Of a stretch of DNA of 64,000 nt, positions 30,402-40,886 are shown piece after piece. The stretch is from assembly GCF_000970855.1 (NCBI RefSeq), contig NZ_KQ034046.1:967755-1031754 (forward strand). The letters are read 5' to 3'. Under the pieces are notes generated by a model. It did no database searches, was not told the origin of the DNA, and worked only from the letters and a program-made list of their open reading frames with translations. The position numbers were made by a program, and so were the translations under genes. Numbering within the stretch: the first letter of the stretch is position 1; each line of letters begins with the position of its first letter. This stretch comes from Lactobacillus helsingborgensis. Lineage in GTDB: Bacteria; Bacillota; Bacilli; Lactobacillales; Lactobacillaceae.

Positions 30402-32641
30402 TAATTATCTGCTCTCCTTGTTTGATATATATCCGGAATATCGCGTAACATAGTTAAAATACCATCTAATTGCGCCGAATTATTAACAGCTACTGTGGCG
30501 TAAATGTGAGCAATATTATCCTCATTAACCTTACCAGAAATATTATTAATATTAGGAGTTAATGTGTTTAATTTGGTAATGACATCAGTCAGCAGTTTTC
30601 CTCTGTTATAGCCAAAAACTTCAATGTTAGCGTTAAAAGCTTGGGCACTGTTTTCTTCAACGTTTTCCCACTGAACTTCGATCAATCTGCCCTTGCTTTC
30701 GTCATTATTGACTATATTGCGACAATCTGCACGATGAATTGTAACGCCGCGTCCTTTAGTCACATAGCCCACAATTTCGTCGCCCGGAACAGGGTTACAA
30801 CATTTAGCCAAATGAAGCATCAAGTCACTAATTCCTTGAATCATAACCCCATTTTTGTGCTTGATCTTCATTGCCTTAGAATCTTTTTTATGGGGTTGAG
30901 GCTCCGAAACAGATTTCTGACCTGAATTTAATATTTCTTCTTCAAGCTGCTTTTGCTTTTTTCTTTCATCTTCACGCCGCAAGTCTGCTGTTAATCTGTT
31001 AACCACGCCAATAGCTGAAAGATCACCGAAACCAATTGAAGCATACATTTCATCAGCGTTGTGGTAATTTAGCTGGTCTAAAAGCGGCTCGATATGCTCT
31101 TTTGACATAAACTCTTTAGGCGCAAGACCTTGATCGCGGAGTTTCTCAGCAACCATTTGTTCACCCTGTTCGATGCTGTGGTCACGATCTTGGTTTCTAA
31201 AGTAACGGCGAATTTTATTGCGGGCGCGTGAAGTTTTGACCATGTCCACCCAATCACGAGAAGGACTGGCATTAGATTGGGTCATGATTTCAATTACGTC
31301 GCCATTTTTAAGTTTATAATCCAACGGTACCAATTTACCATTTACCTTAGCTCCAACCGAATGGCTGCCGACTTGAGTATGAATTTCATAGGCGAAATCG
31401 AGAGTCACTGAGCCTTTAGGTAATTCGTAAACTTCACCCTTAGGCGTAAAGACATAAACCCGATCTGAAAAGATTTCACTCTTAACGCTTTTCATAAATT
31501 CATCGGCGTCTGAAGTTTCATCTTTTAATTCTAAAATTTCACGGACCATGTCCAATTTTTCATTAGAGCTAGTCTGCTCTACGCCCTTTAAATTACCTCT
31601 TTTATAAGCCCAGTGGGCAGCCACACCGTATTCAGCCACTTCATGCATTTGTTCAGTTCTAATCTGAATTTCCAGCGGTCGACCCCCGGGGCCAATAATT
31701 GTAGTGTGGAGTGACTGGTAACCATTTACTTTAGGTACAGCAATATAATCTTTAAAACGACCTGGCATTGGTTTCCATTTAGTATGGACAGCACCTAAAA
31801 CCGCATAGCAATCTTTCACCGTTTTGACTATCACGCGTACGGCTAACAAGTCATAAATTTCATTAAAGTCTTTATGCTTATTGACCATTTTTTTGTAAAT
31901 GGAATAAATATGCTTTGGCCGACCGTATATTTCGTATTTAATACCTAGGCTATCTAAACTGTCTTTGAGTGTCTTAATCGCATCTTGGATATAATTTTCT
32001 CTTTGACTACGTTTAAGACTCATTAAATTAACAATGCGATAGTATGCTTTAGGGTTCAAATAATGAAAACTCATGTCTTCAAGTTCCCATTTGATCGTAC
32101 CAATACCTAACCGATCCGCCAAAGGCGCATAAATATCCATTGTTTCAGATGCAATTCGGCGCTGCTTATCAGGACGCAAATGTTCTAAAGTGTGCATGTT
32201 GTGCAGTCTATCAGCCAACTTGACCATAATCACACGGATATCTTTAGCCATTGCGATCAACATTTTCCTGTGATTTTCAGCTAAAAATTCTTGGTGTGAC
32301 TTATACTGATATTTATTTAATTTTGTTACGCCATCAACAATAAAAGCTACATCTTTACCAAACTTTTCTTTGATATCATCATTAGTTACTGGTGTATCTT
32401 CAACAGTATCATGTAAAAAACCTGCCGCTATAGTATCAGGGTCAAGACTTAATTTGGCAAGAGTTCCAGCTACTTGGGTGGGATGAACAATATAAGGCTG
32501 TCCGGAAGCTCTCTTTTGCTCACTGTGCGCATTTTTAGCAAATTCGTAAGCTTCTTCAACAAAAGCAATTTGCTTATCGTTCATATACTTCTTGCAGGTA
32601 TCTATCACCTGCTCGTGCGTCATCTCAATGTACTTAGACAT
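30401..32641 (-). CDS. rel: Bifunctional (p)ppGpp synthetase/hydrolase
   Basis: A 746-residue Rel/SpoT protein controlling the stringent response. The hydrolase HD motif is HDTVEDT near residue 78. The synthetase domain covers about residues 230-400 with [11 protein letters not shown], then a TGS domain ([16 protein letters not shown]), a zinc-finger region ([17 protein letters not shown]) and a C-terminal ACT domain. Both catalytic domains look complete. Confidence 0.97.
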   Translation of the reverse strand: MSKYIEMTHEQVIDTCKKYMNDKQIAFVEEAYEFAKNAHSEQKRASGQPYIVHPTQVAGTLAKLSLDPDTIAAGFLHDTVEDTPVTNDDIKEKFGKDVAFIVDGVTKLNKYQYKSHQEFLAENHRKMLIAMAKDIRVIMVKLADRLHNMHTLEHLRPDKQRRIASETMDIYAPLADRLGIGTIKWELEDMSFHYLNPKAYYRIVNLMSLKRSQRENYIQDAIKTLKDSLDSLGIKYEIYGRPKHIYSIYKKMVNKHKDFNEIYDLLAVRVIVKTVKDCYAVLGAVHTKWKPMPGRFKDYIAVPKVNGYQSLHTTIIGPGGRPLEIQIRTEQMHEVAEYGVAAHWAYKRGNLKGVEQTSSNEKLDMVREILELKDETSDADEFMKSVKSEIFSDRVYVFTPKGEVYELPKGSVTLDFAYEIHTQVGSHSVGAKVNGKLVPLDYKLKNGDVIEIMTQSNASPSRDWVDMVKTSRARNKIRRYFRNQDRDHSIEQGEQMVAEKLRDQGLAPKEFMSKEHIEPLLDQLNYHNADEMYASIGFGDLSAIGVVNRLTADLRREDERKKQKQLEEEILNSGQKSVSEPQPHKKDSKAMKIKHKNGVMIQGISDLMLHLAKCCNPVPGDEIVGYVTKGRGVTIHRADCRNIVNNDESKGRLIEVQWENVEENSAQAFNANIEVFGYNRGKLLTDVITKLNTLTPNINNISGKVNEDNIAHIYATVAVNNSAQLDGILTMLRDIPDIYQTRRADN

Positions 32642-32661
32642 ATAAACCGACCCTTCTAATA

Positions 32662-33015
32662 TTACCCGTATATTTGGTTATCCATTACACCAAAAATCTC
32701 TAAAATAAGATAAATTAGTCCAAACAAAAAGTTATAATTAGCATATTTGAATAAAACAATTAGGCAAAAACAGCCTGGCATAAATAGCAGCCAGTAGTGT
32801 TTAAGATTAATTGTTTTAATCAACTTACCAATATGATAGCTGATTATACTGTTAAGGAGTATAAAAAGTAATCCTACCCGCCAAATAGTCCCTATTCTTA
32901 ATAGACTGAAAATAAGGGGTAAGATAACAACTAAAATGCTCCACCATATTACTGGCATTACCTTATAACTATTTAATTTGCTAATTAAAGGTATGTTTTT
33001 TAGTTTATCAATCAA
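32662..33015 (-). CDS. Small membrane protein of unknown function
   Basis: A 117-residue protein with three or four hydrophobic segments (about residues 21-41, 46-66 and 72-110) and a basic N-terminus. I do not recognise the family. It is encoded between prmA and rel on the same strand, 20 bases upstream of rel and 43 bases after prmA, so it is probably co-transcribed with one of them. There are no catalytic motifs or cysteine pairs. Confidence 0.7.
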   Translation of the reverse strand: MIDKLKNIPLISKLNSYKVMPVIWWSILVVILPLIFSLLRIGTIWRVGLLFILLNSIISYHIGKLIKTINLKHYWLLFMPGCFCLIVLFKYANYNFLFGLIYLILEIFGVMDNQIYG

Positions 33016-33058
33016 CTTGCCAATTCCTTACTAATTTAATTATCTATTATAACTCTTT

Positions 33059-34003
33059 TTAGTTATCTTTTCTTTCTATAATTAATCCAACCCAGCGCCC
33101 ATGCTCGATTGTCAAATCAATTTTAAAATCATGCTTTGTCAAAGCGGCTTTGATTTTATCCAGCTGAGTATAATCTATTCCCGAAAAAATCACTTTACCA
33201 CCTGCATTTAAGTGTTCATTTAATTCAGGAATTAGCTCAAGCAGAATTTCCGCCAAAATATTAGCAATAATAATGTCATATTTGCCTTCTACACCATTAA
33301 GCAAACTAGCCTTTTCCACCTTGATATTTGCCAAATGATTAAGAGCGATATTCTCTTTTGCCGCTGTGACAGCTTCATCCGAGATGTCGGTAGCCACAAC
33401 AGAACTGGCTCCCAATAATGAAGAAGCAATGGCCAAAATACCAGAACCTGTCCCCACGTCACAGACAGTCTTTGGCTCAGTTAGTGCTTGTTCTAGTCCC
33501 ATTAATGCTATTTGCGTTGTCTTATGTGTGCCAGTGCCAAATGCCAAACCAGGATCAAGTTTGATTAACTGCTGATCTTTAAAAGCTGGTTGATAATCTT
33601 CCCATTCTGGCACAATTGCCAAATGCCGCGAAAAGTTTATGACATGATAAAATTTTTGCCAAACTGTGTTCCAATCTTCGTCTTTAATATAAGAAGTGGT
33701 TATTTTTGCTTTGCCAATTTGCAAGCCATAACTTTTTAACTCAGCTAATTTCTTCTGGTACTTTTCAACCAGTTCAGCTTTATCTTGTTCAATATCAAAA
33801 TATGCTAAAAATTGTAAATCTTGTGGTAAGTCGTTTATCTCACTGAGGTTAACAATCGTGGAGTCTGATTCCCAGCCAGCCTGCTCAAAATCAGAGCGTT
33901 TGCGTGATTCAGTCCCTAAACAGTGCAATACATCTTGACTGTAGATATTTAAAGCATCTTCAACTTCATGGCTGGTTTCAATTTTAATAATTAATAATTT
34001 CAT
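33059..34003 (-). CDS. prmA: Ribosomal protein L11 methyltransferase
   Basis: A 314-residue SAM-dependent enzyme that trimethylates ribosomal protein L11. The N-terminal substrate-recognition domain is followed by a Rossmann domain with motif I VCDVGTGSGILAIAS and the NILAEILLEL block that holds the catalytic NPPY-like position in this family. The length matches the family. Confidence 0.95.
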   Translation of the reverse strand: MKLLIIKIETSHEVEDALNIYSQDVLHCLGTESRKRSDFEQAGWESDSTIVNLSEINDLPQDLQFLAYFDIEQDKAELVEKYQKKLAELKSYGLQIGKAKITTSYIKDEDWNTVWQKFYHVINFSRHLAIVPEWEDYQPAFKDQQLIKLDPGLAFGTGTHKTTQIALMGLEQALTEPKTVCDVGTGSGILAIASSLLGASSVVATDISDEAVTAAKENIALNHLANIKVEKASLLNGVEGKYDIIIANILAEILLELIPELNEHLNAGGKVIFSGIDYTQLDKIKAALTKHDFKIDLTIEHGRWVGLIIERKDN

Positions 34004-34066
34004 TATTTTTTTAACTCCCTTTTTATTTTCCTTTTTATCAATGCTATCATTAAAAAGGTGATATTA

Positions 34067-34567
34067 ATGTCAAAAAAGAAAAATAAGATTGAAAAAACTC
34101 TAGTAGAAAAAATATTGGATAGAGATAAGATTCAGTACCGGCAAGCCGAATTTGCTACACATGAAGATTCAGGTGGTGTAGCCCAAATGGATACATCCAT
34201 TTTAAACGAGAATGAACATTTGGTCTATAAAACACTTGTGTGTTCTGGCAATAAAATCCCAACTGTTGTTGGTGTAATCCCCGTGACTGAACATTTAAGC
34301 TTGAAAAAACTGGCTAAAATTTCAGGAAATAAAAAGTGTGAAATGCTTCCTTTAAAAGATTTAGCAAAAACAACTGGCTATGTTCATGGTGCAAATACTC
34401 CAATTGGGATTTACTTTAAACACCACATTCCTATTTTTCTTGATAAAAGTATGCTCCAAGAACAAGAAATTGCAGTTTCGAGTGGTAAAGTTGGTCGGAG
34501 CGTTTTTTTAAAACCGCAGGATTTGCAAAAAGTAACTAATGCCAAATTTGGTGATTTGCTAGAATAA
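34067..34567 (+). CDS. ybaK: Cys-tRNA(Pro) deacylase (YbaK/EbsC)
   Basis: A protein of about 166 residues that hydrolyses mischarged Cys-tRNA(Pro). The fold signature includes KTLVCSGNK near residue 55 and GYVHGANTPIG near residue 102. The frame can be read from a GTG at 34058, but that GTG is part of the AAGGTGAT ribosome site, so the ATG at 34067 is preferred. It is transcribed divergently from prmA. Confidence 0.9.
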   Translation: MSKKKNKIEKTLVEKILDRDKIQYRQAEFATHEDSGGVAQMDTSILNENEHLVYKTLVCSGNKIPTVVGVIPVTEHLSLKKLAKISGNKKCEMLPLKDLAKTTGYVHGANTPIGIYFKHHIPIFLDKSMLQEQEIAVSSGKVGRSVFLKPQDLQKVTNAKFGDLLE

Positions 34568-34606
34568 AAGAATATTTAGACAATAACACTCCCTTTGAGA
34601 ATTATT

Positions 34607-34622
34607 ATCTTTTAAAATATTG
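34607..34622 (+). promoter_or_regulatory. AT-rich motif upstream of the regulator gene (candidate CitI site)
   Basis: The 13-base string TTTTAAAATATTG lies at 34610-34622. It also occurs exactly at the promoter of fumC (minus strand, 47353-47365), and a one-base-shorter form occurs at the promoter of the malate dehydrogenase gene. Its place 75 bases upstream of the regulator start suits autoregulation. Confidence 0.5.
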
Positions 34623-34698
34623 TTTTGGTCATAGTAATAAAGCGCTTTTTCTAATATAATTAAAACAAATACCAAGTAGACAGAATAGGAATAAATAA

Positions 34699-35643
34699 AT
34701 GACATTATTAACAGATGAACAGCTTGCAAATATTGCACATGACTACTTCTTGAGCAAACTGAATATTGCTGAAATCTCAAAGAAGTATAACCTTTCCCGT
34801 TATCTGATAGCCAAGGCAATTGATGAAGCTGAAAATAAAGGGATTGTTAAGATTAGCATTTATCAAAGCCCCAAACGAGCACAAAATTTGGAACGAAAAT
34901 TCCAAAGCCTTTTTGATCTGAAAGAAGTTTATATCTTAGAAGATAAAGAAACTAAAAACCAAGACAATGAAATGATTGTCAATTTTGCGGCAAAACAAAT
35001 TCAAAATTATATTACGTCTGCCAATGTTGTTGGTCTTACTTGGGGAACACTTTTAAGGGATATTATTGATGATTTTTCAACAGAAACTCGCCCTGACCTG
35101 ACAGTTGTTCAACTATTGGGTCAGGTGGTTAATGCTAGCAAACGCAAGCAGCCACTTATTCAACATGCTGCTGACAAATTTAATGCAAAAAGTCTAACTT
35201 TTCCCGCTCCTCTTTATGCCATTGATCCGGGACTAGTCAAAAAAATTCAGCAAGAGCCCTATTATCAATATATTGAAAAGTATTTTTCAAAACTTGATCT
35301 GGTGTTTGCAAGCATCGGTACCATGCAATCGCTGGAATCTGGACAATTTTTTATGGATTATTACGCTGACAAGCTATTTACAGGGATTAAAAAAAATCAG
35401 TTAGCAGGGATTATTTTTGGCAGACCGTATGATATTAAAGGTCGCTTTTACAGTCCGATTGAACCCCACATATCTGGCATCAGTCTTTCAGACATTTTAG
35501 CAGTTCCTGATCGATTTGTAATTGTTAAAAACCGGTTTAAGGAAGATGCGCTTTTGGGGGCTCTCAGATCTGGCGTAATAACACATTTAATAACCACTTC
35601 AGGTATAGCTGAAAGAGTTCTACGCAAAAACGAGGCACTTTAA
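34699..35643 (+). CDS. citI: SorC-family regulator, CitI-like activator of citrate genes
   Basis: A 314-residue SorC/DeoR-like regulator. The N-terminal helix-turn-helix is about residues 19-45 (NIAEISKKYNLSRYLIAKAI). The C-terminal sugar/acid-binding domain spans about residues 60-314, with VVGLTWGTLL and LVFASIGTM. Its gene converges with citX (4-base overlap) at the end of the citrate lyase operon. CitI of Weissella is the best known relative and activates citrate genes when citrate is present. The name is given by family and neighbourhood. Confidence 0.85.
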   Translation: MTLLTDEQLANIAHDYFLSKLNIAEISKKYNLSRYLIAKAIDEAENKGIVKISIYQSPKRAQNLERKFQSLFDLKEVYILEDKETKNQDNEMIVNFAAKQIQNYITSANVVGLTWGTLLRDIIDDFSTETRPDLTVVQLLGQVVNASKRKQPLIQHAADKFNAKSLTFPAPLYAIDPGLVKKIQQEPYYQYIEKYFSKLDLVFASIGTMQSLESGQFFMDYYADKLFTGIKKNQLAGIIFGRPYDIKGRFYSPIEPHISGISLSDILAVPDRFVIVKNRFKEDALLGALRSGVITHLITTSGIAERVLRKNEAL

Positions 35644-36197
35644 TTGGCGGATTTTTTACAGAACTTCTCATTATATAAGCTAGTAATATAATTTTGCAGA
35701 TCTGCAACTGAATGTGTTCTTGAACGAGCGCATTCTTTAGCAGGTTTTGAACATAAAAAGCATTTGCGAACAGGCAAGCCTAGATCTTTGCGGGATATTG
35801 CCTGTTTTTGTTTTCTAATTAATACATCGGCATCAAATAACCGATTAATTTTTTGCTTATTCTCAAATTCAACTGCCTTTTGTTTAACGGAACGATAATT
35901 AGCATCAACAAGATAAAAATTCTCTGAACCTGTAGCTCTCTCCCAATGTTTATACAAAGTAAAAGGTAACTGGCTATTTTGCAAAATTTCTTCCAAATTT
36001 AGAATACCTGAAGCAAAAATTTCTTTTAAATAGTGATTGTTTTTGATAGGGCCAGGAATGTTTAATTTAACATCCAGTAGCGTACATTCAGGAAACTTTT
36101 GAAATGTTGTTTGTTGCAACTCTGCTCTTTCATCTTTATTTGCTAATACCTCTGTAATACTCTGTGGTTCTCCTTCAGCAAATATTGTTTTTACCAT
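35640..36197 (-). CDS. citX: Apo-citrate lyase phosphoribosyl-dephospho-CoA transferase
   Basis: A 185-residue protein that attaches the dephospho-CoA-derived prosthetic group to the CitD acyl carrier. The block LDVKLNIPGPIKN and the site RLFDADVL match CitX. It also has a cysteine-bearing tail RKCFLCSKPAKECARSR. It is separated from citF by a strong terminator (36231-36275) but is on the same strand. A TATAAT-like box (about 36224-36229) just before its ribosome site may give it its own promoter. citG, which makes the prosthetic-group precursor, is not in the window. Confidence 0.88.
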   Translation of the reverse strand: MVKTIFAEGEPQSITEVLANKDERAELQQTTFQKFPECTLLDVKLNIPGPIKNNHYLKEIFASGILNLEEILQNSQLPFTLYKHWERATGSENFYLVDANYRSVKQKAVEFENKQKINRLFDADVLIRKQKQAISRKDLGLPVRKCFLCSKPAKECARSRTHSVADLQNYITSLYNEKFCKKSAN

Positions 36198-36230
36198 TTT
36201 ATCATCTTCTTTCTATTTTTATATTATAAC

Positions 36231-36275
36231 TAAAAAGTGTGAGAACAAGTCTTAGCCTCATTCTCACACTTTATT
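36231..36275 (-). terminator. Terminator between citF and citX
   Basis: The arms AAAGTGTGAGAA and TTCTCACACTTT form a perfect 12-base stem with a 15-base loop. On the minus strand it is followed by TTTAG, so termination is likely but perhaps partial, leaving some read-through to citX. Confidence 0.8.
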
Positions 36276-36286
36276 AAAATAATTAG

Positions 36287-37825
36287 TTAATCTTTTACTT
36301 GCTTAATTGTATCAATAATAGTGCCATCCCGATATTGAATTAAAGCAACAACACGATCAGTATATTCTAGAGGCTTGGGAATTCCAACCTGTTTTTGCGC
36401 CATTTCTTGAAGTTCTTTGATGTCAACAATATTGAGCTCAGGAACTTTAGCAAAAGCAGCTATTAAGTCTTTACGGCGGGGATTAATCGCAATTCCTCTT
36501 TCGGTCACTAAAACATCAATTGAATCTCCTGGTGTAACAACTGTTTCCACTTCTGGTACTACTGTAGCATTGCGTCCACGTACTAGCGGAGCAGTGATAA
36601 TAGTCATTTTTGCTGCAGCCGCATCCTGGTGACCACCTATGGCACCACGAATAACACCATCGGAACCTGTCATTACGTTAACGTTAAAATTGGTATCAAT
36701 TTGCAAAGCTGAAAGAATAGCCACATCTAAGTTATTTACTACAGCTCCTTTATTATGAGGATCAGCGTACCAAGAAGCATCAATTTCCTGTTGGTTTTTA
36801 TTTTGGGCCATTGAAGCTGCAGCACCCTTGTCAAAGTCCTGAACATCCATGATTTTCTTGACCAGGCCTTCCTCAAGAAGATCAGTCGTAGGCTTAGTTA
36901 TACCGCCTAGCGCGAATGATGCCTTAATCCCATCCTTTAGCATAGATTCTCTTAGGTATCTGGTCACTGCCAATGCAGCTCCACCAGATCCAGTTTGGAA
37001 TGAAAATCCTTGTTTATAATAGGGTGAATTTGTAATCACCTGATTAACAGTTTGTGCAATTTTCAGTTCTTTAGGATCTTTGGTGAAACGAGTTGCCCCT
37101 GAACCAATCTTATCAGCATCACCAATTTGATCAACCTGCACAACATAATCGACTTGAGTTTGTTTAATTGAGGCAGGCGTATTCGGATAATCAACAATAT
37201 TGTCAGTCAACAAAACTACTTTATCCGCATATTGTGCATCAATCAAAGCATAGCCCAAGGATCCAAAAACTGCGTCCCCTTCTTGACCATTAGCATTACC
37301 AGCTGGGTCAGCATTTGGGACTCCTAAAAATGCCACGTCAATTTTGATCTCACCTTCTTCAATAGAACGGGCTCTATTGCCGTGAGAACGGAAAATTACT
37401 GGGTTTTCTAGACCACCATGGGAAACAAAATCACCTAAACTACCTCTCATTCCAGAGGATGTAATATTGGTAATGACACCCTTTTTTATTGCTTCAATTA
37501 CAGTGTCATTCATAACACCAGTTAAGGAAGATGGGGCTAAAGTTAAGTTTTGATAACCCATTTTAATAATTAAATTCATTACTTTATTAAAAGCAAAATC
37601 ACCATTTCTAAAATGATGGTGGAACGAAATGGTCATACCGTCTTTTAGAGTTTTCTTAATAACATCTTCTAAAGAATCTACCACTTTTGATTCGCCCGTA
37701 GTAACTTGTACTTTAGGAGCCACTCTCTTTACTTCAGGATTACCTATTTCCACAGATTCGAATGGTTTAAGATTCATTTTTGTCATCAAATCATCAGGCA
37801 AATTGCGTTTTACTTTATTCTCCAA
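36287..37825 (-). CDS. citF: Citrate lyase alpha subunit (citrate CoA-transferase)
   Basis: The alpha chain exchanges the acetyl group on CitD for citrate. It has 512 residues from the start chosen here. Typical blocks include [38 protein letters not shown] and a glycine-rich [17 protein letters not shown] at 37825 lies 9 bases after AGGAGGG and gives an N-terminus [12 protein letters not shown]. The ATG 6 codons upstream has no ribosome site. The start overlaps the end of citE by 11 bases. Confidence 0.95.
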   Translation of the reverse strand: MENKVKRNLPDDLMTKMNLKPFESVEIGNPEVKRVAPKVQVTTGESKVVDSLEDVIKKTLKDGMTISFHHHFRNGDFAFNKVMNLIIKMGYQNLTLAPSSLTGVMNDTVIEAIKKGVITNITSSGMRGSLGDFVSHGGLENPVIFRSHGNRARSIEEGEIKIDVAFLGVPNADPAGNANGQEGDAVFGSLGYALIDAQYADKVVLLTDNIVDYPNTPASIKQTQVDYVVQVDQIGDADKIGSGATRFTKDPKELKIAQTVNQVITNSPYYKQGFSFQTGSGGAALAVTRYLRESMLKDGIKASFALGGITKPTTDLLEEGLVKKIMDVQDFDKGAAASMAQNKNQQEIDASWYADPHNKGAVVNNLDVAILSALQIDTNFNVNVMTGSDGVIRGAIGGHQDAAAAKMTIITAPLVRGRNATVVPEVETVVTPGDSIDVLVTERGIAINPRRKDLIAAFAKVPELNIVDIKELQEMAQKQVGIPKPLEYTDRVVALIQYRDGTIIDTIKQVKD

Positions 37826-38729
37826 TGTAATTACCCTCCTCATCAATTAAATTCGATGCTTTAGCTGTTTCAATAACACGGTTAGCTTTCTCAACAACTG
37901 GTTTGTCGACCATTTTACCGTTCATTGAAATAACGCCTGAGCCTTTTGCCTTTGCTTCTTGAATAGCATTTTGGACAGAAAGAGCATTTTCAATTTCTTC
38001 TTTAGTAGGGTTAAATACCTTGTTAACCATAGGTATTTGTCTTGGATTAACTAAAGACTTGCCATCATAACCAAGCTCATAAATATATTTTGTTTCGCGG
38101 TAGAATCCTTCAGTATCATTCATATTTGAAAATACAGTATCGAAGGCATAAACATCGGCTGCTCTAGCGGCTTGCAAGACCATGTTGCGGGCAAATTCAA
38201 GTTCACGCCCATCTGGATATCGGTGTGTGTGCATATCGGCAGTATAGTCTTCACCGGAAACAGCTAAGCCCATCATTAATGGGGTTGCAGTTGCAATTTC
38301 TGGAGCATTGAGAACACCTTTTGCACTCTCAATCGCTGCCATAACACCAATAGAGCCTTTTTGAATACCGTATTCTTCTTCCGCTTTTTCCATATCCGCC
38401 ACTAATTTTTTAATCATGGCGGCCGATTCAGTTTTAGGAAGACGAATAACATCTACTCCAGCGCGAACCATAGCTTTGACATCTTGGTCATAAAAGGGAG
38501 TGTCTTGACCATTAATTCTAACGACAATTTCAGCACCGCCAAAGTCAACTGTTTTAATAGCCTTAAATACTAACATTCTGGCTGCGTCTTTTTCAGTTAA
38601 TGAAACTGCATCTTCTAAATCCAGCATAATAGAGTCCGCTCCATAAATACCAGCGTCTTTAACCATTGCAGGATTATTACCTGGTACGAACATCATTGTT
38701 CGACGCAAACGATTTTTAACATAAGTCAT
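37815..38729 (-). CDS. citE: Citrate lyase beta subunit (citryl-CoA lyase)
   Basis: A 304-residue TIM-barrel of the HpcH/HpaI type that cleaves the citryl thioester into acetyl-CitD and oxaloacetate. The motifs [22 protein letters not shown] (metal site), [10 protein letters not shown] and [12 protein letters not shown] (catalytic glutamate) are clear. It is adjacent to citD without a gap. Confidence 0.97.
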   Translation of the reverse strand: MTYVKNRLRRTMMFVPGNNPAMVKDAGIYGADSIMLDLEDAVSLTEKDAARMLVFKAIKTVDFGGAEIVVRINGQDTPFYDQDVKAMVRAGVDVIRLPKTESAAMIKKLVADMEKAEEEYGIQKGSIGVMAAIESAKGVLNAPEIATATPLMMGLAVSGEDYTADMHTHRYPDGRELEFARNMVLQAARAADVYAFDTVFSNMNDTEGFYRETKYIYELGYDGKSLVNPRQIPMVNKVFNPTKEEIENALSVQNAIQEAKAKGSGVISMNGKMVDKPVVEKANRVIETAKASNLIDEEGNYIGE

Positions 38730-39026
38730 TTATTGCAATACCTCCATTCTTGGTGCATCAGTAGTTTCAGTTGCTCTTTGCGCAGCCGCTAATGTTCTTG
38801 CAGCAATCACGCAGTCAAGCGCTCCTTTGTCAGTAGCCTTAACTTTTGCGTTAGTAATACCAAATTTATTAAGTGTTTCAGTTATCACCTTTTTAATTTG
38901 ATCACCGTATGATTTAGCTACCTCTGAATCCAGATCAACTTCAATCCCATTTTGACCAGCAGAGATCATAATCTGAATATCTGAAGATTCTAGTGTTCCT
39001 GCTACTCCAACAGTTTTAATTTCCAT
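38730..39026 (-). CDS. citD: Citrate lyase gamma subunit (acyl carrier)
   Basis: A 98-residue acyl carrier protein bearing the phosphoribosyl-dephospho-CoA group on a serine of the AGTLESSD motif (Ser14 by the usual numbering). The ATG at 39026 is used; a TTG 3 bases upstream is possible. It overlaps the end of citC by 11 bases. Confidence 0.95.
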   Translation of the reverse strand: MEIKTVGVAGTLESSDIQIMISAGQNGIEVDLDSEVAKSYGDQIKKVITETLNKFGITNAKVKATDKGALDCVIAARTLAAAQRATETTDAPRMEVLQ

Positions 39027-40071
39027 CAATGTTCATTCCTTTCTTGATTCTTTCTTGTAAAATTTGATAATTTTCATTTATAAAATTCATTGTAGTTGGT
39101 GGAACTAGAGTGGAAATATCTTTTAAATCACTATTTTTGATCAATTGGCGCACACTAGTTGCCGTAATTATTTTCTCGTTATCACGAAAGCGGTGCACGA
39201 TTTTAACAGCAATACTGGGACTAAGTATTTTTTGTAAACTTTGATTATAGAAATTAGTTGTCCTTGAAAATGGCTCAGTACCTAGATATCGTTTCTTAAT
39301 AGTTAATTCGGGTGCAATAATATTTTTAAAAATTAAAGCGTCAATCTCTGTTTGCGTTGTAATTAGTTCATCAGGTGACTTTAAAAAATAAGCTGGAAAT
39401 GTCGAGCGTGAAACTAGGTAATCTCCACCACTAACTACCACCACATTTTTAAATTTGGCAGTTCCTTTTTTTACCAAATCTATTCTTTCTGATGTTTTAA
39501 ATAAAGAAGCATCTGTAGCTACTACAAAAACATAAACTAAATCATTTTCACTACTTGCCAGTTGTACTAACTTTTGGTGGCCCAAAGTAAATGGATTAGC
39601 ATTCATAACAATTGCTGCAACTTCTTTTTGATTTTGGTTTTCAATTCTAGGTATTTTTGCTAAAAAGTCTTGAATACTTGGTGTTCCACTTTCTAAAAAA
39701 GCCGCAGTATCAGTATGAGCCAATTCATTAAAACCTAAATGGGCGAAACTAGAAGAATATTTTGCTTTGGTAAATACGAATGAATGATAAATTTTCTGAC
39801 TAAAAAGGTATTCTTGCAGAGCCGAAACTATTTGATTAAAACGTGCCCCGTGAACAGAATTATCATTTGACACAGCTATATATTTAAGAACTTTGCCTGC
39901 AATACTACCAGTTCCTACCAAATGGCCATCTTCATCTATTAAGCCAACAGTATGATCGAGGACGTCAACTTCGCGGGAGCTGAAATCTTTAATACCTTGA
40001 TTAATTAAGAAGTTTTCCCATCTTGCCTTCGTGTCTGGAAAAGTTAAATTAAGGTCTATAGTTTTATCCAT
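39016..40071 (-). CDS. citC: Citrate lyase ligase
   Basis: A 351-residue enzyme that acetylates the CitD prosthetic group with acetate and ATP to activate citrate lyase. An N-terminal GNAT-like segment (about residues 20-135) is followed by a cytidylyltransferase-like domain with NPFTLGHQKLV near residue 160. It is part of the run citC-D-E-F with overlaps or short gaps. Confidence 0.95.
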   Translation of the reverse strand: MDKTIDLNLTFPDTKARWENFLINQGIKDFSSREVDVLDHTVGLIDEDGHLVGTGSIAGKVLKYIAVSNDNSVHGARFNQIVSALQEYLFSQKIYHSFVFTKAKYSSSFAHLGFNELAHTDTAAFLESGTPSIQDFLAKIPRIENQNQKEVAAIVMNANPFTLGHQKLVQLASSENDLVYVFVVATDASLFKTSERIDLVKKGTAKFKNVVVVSGGDYLVSRSTFPAYFLKSPDELITTQTEIDALIFKNIIAPELTIKKRYLGTEPFSRTTNFYNQSLQKILSPSIAVKIVHRFRDNEKIITATSVRQLIKNSDLKDISTLVPPTTMNFINENYQILQERIKKGMNIDGN

Positions 40072-40091
40072 TTATTTGGTTCTCACTTTAG

Positions 40092-40886
40092 CTAAAATTT
40101 TTGCAAAAATTTCATAATTTCTTTATACATTTTCAAAGGCTGTTCCGCCTGAATTAAGTGACCACAGTTTGCTATTATTCCTGCGTAAATTTTAGGATTC
40201 AGTTCACTCATAGCATAGGCAAAATGATAATCAAAAAAGGGTGAATTTTGTCCTGCTAAAACGAGCATAGGAACTTTCAAGCTAATTAAAATGTCCCGCC
40301 AATCCTGCTCAGCATGATCTATTCGACAAAGATAATTTTCTTCAGCATTATACGGATATTTTTGGGCTTCAATTTTGGCCTTTTTAAACATCTCATCATT
40401 GATATGAGCAAAAATACCATTGCCCAGATCTGCCTTTAAATAATCCGGATAATTTTTCCAAGTTAGATCTTTAAATCCATAGTGCCAGGTGCTGTCTTGA
40501 ATCATTTTGGGAGGTTGATCTAAGTCAACAATTGCCTGCAATCTTTGAAAGCCAAATAGTGAAACATAAGCCCAAATGTTTGCGGCTCCCATGGAATTAC
40601 CAACAGCAATAATATTTTTTAAATCTAATCTGCTAATGAGCTCGGCTAAATCAGCTGCATGGCGACTAATACGTTGCCCCTTAAACGTTCTTTGAGAACG
40701 TCCCTGATTTCGAGGATCAATTATTATAAAGCGGTAATCTTCTGTGAAAAGCTTTACAGCCTCTTGCCATAATGTTGCAGAACTACCTATACCAGGAACT
40801 GCTAAAATAGGCTGACCACTTTTTAATGTATCGTAATAAGTTATTCGAATACCATCATTAGTTATAAAATTGCTTGCCTTAAGCAT
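40092..40886 (-). CDS. Alpha/beta hydrolase of unknown substrate in the cit operon
   Basis: A 264-residue alpha/beta-fold hydrolase. The nucleophile elbow is GNSMGA near residue 96, the oxyanion region LAVPGIGSSATLW, and the likely base histidine is in NCGHLIQAEQP near residue 247. An aspartate of the triad is probable in the LVLAGQNSPFFD region. It is embedded between citC (20-base gap) and the DASS transporter (no gap), so it is co-expressed with citrate genes. No citrate pathway step calls for such an enzyme. It could be an esterase or lactonase, and the substrate is unknown. Confidence 0.85.
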   Translation of the reverse strand: MLKASNFITNDGIRITYYDTLKSGQPILAVPGIGSSATLWQEAVKLFTEDYRFIIIDPRNQGRSQRTFKGQRISRHAADLAELISRLDLKNIIAVGNSMGAANIWAYVSLFGFQRLQAIVDLDQPPKMIQDSTWHYGFKDLTWKNYPDYLKADLGNGIFAHINDEMFKKAKIEAQKYPYNAEENYLCRIDHAEQDWRDILISLKVPMLVLAGQNSPFFDYHFAYAMSELNPKIYAGIIANCGHLIQAEQPLKMYKEIMKFLQKF

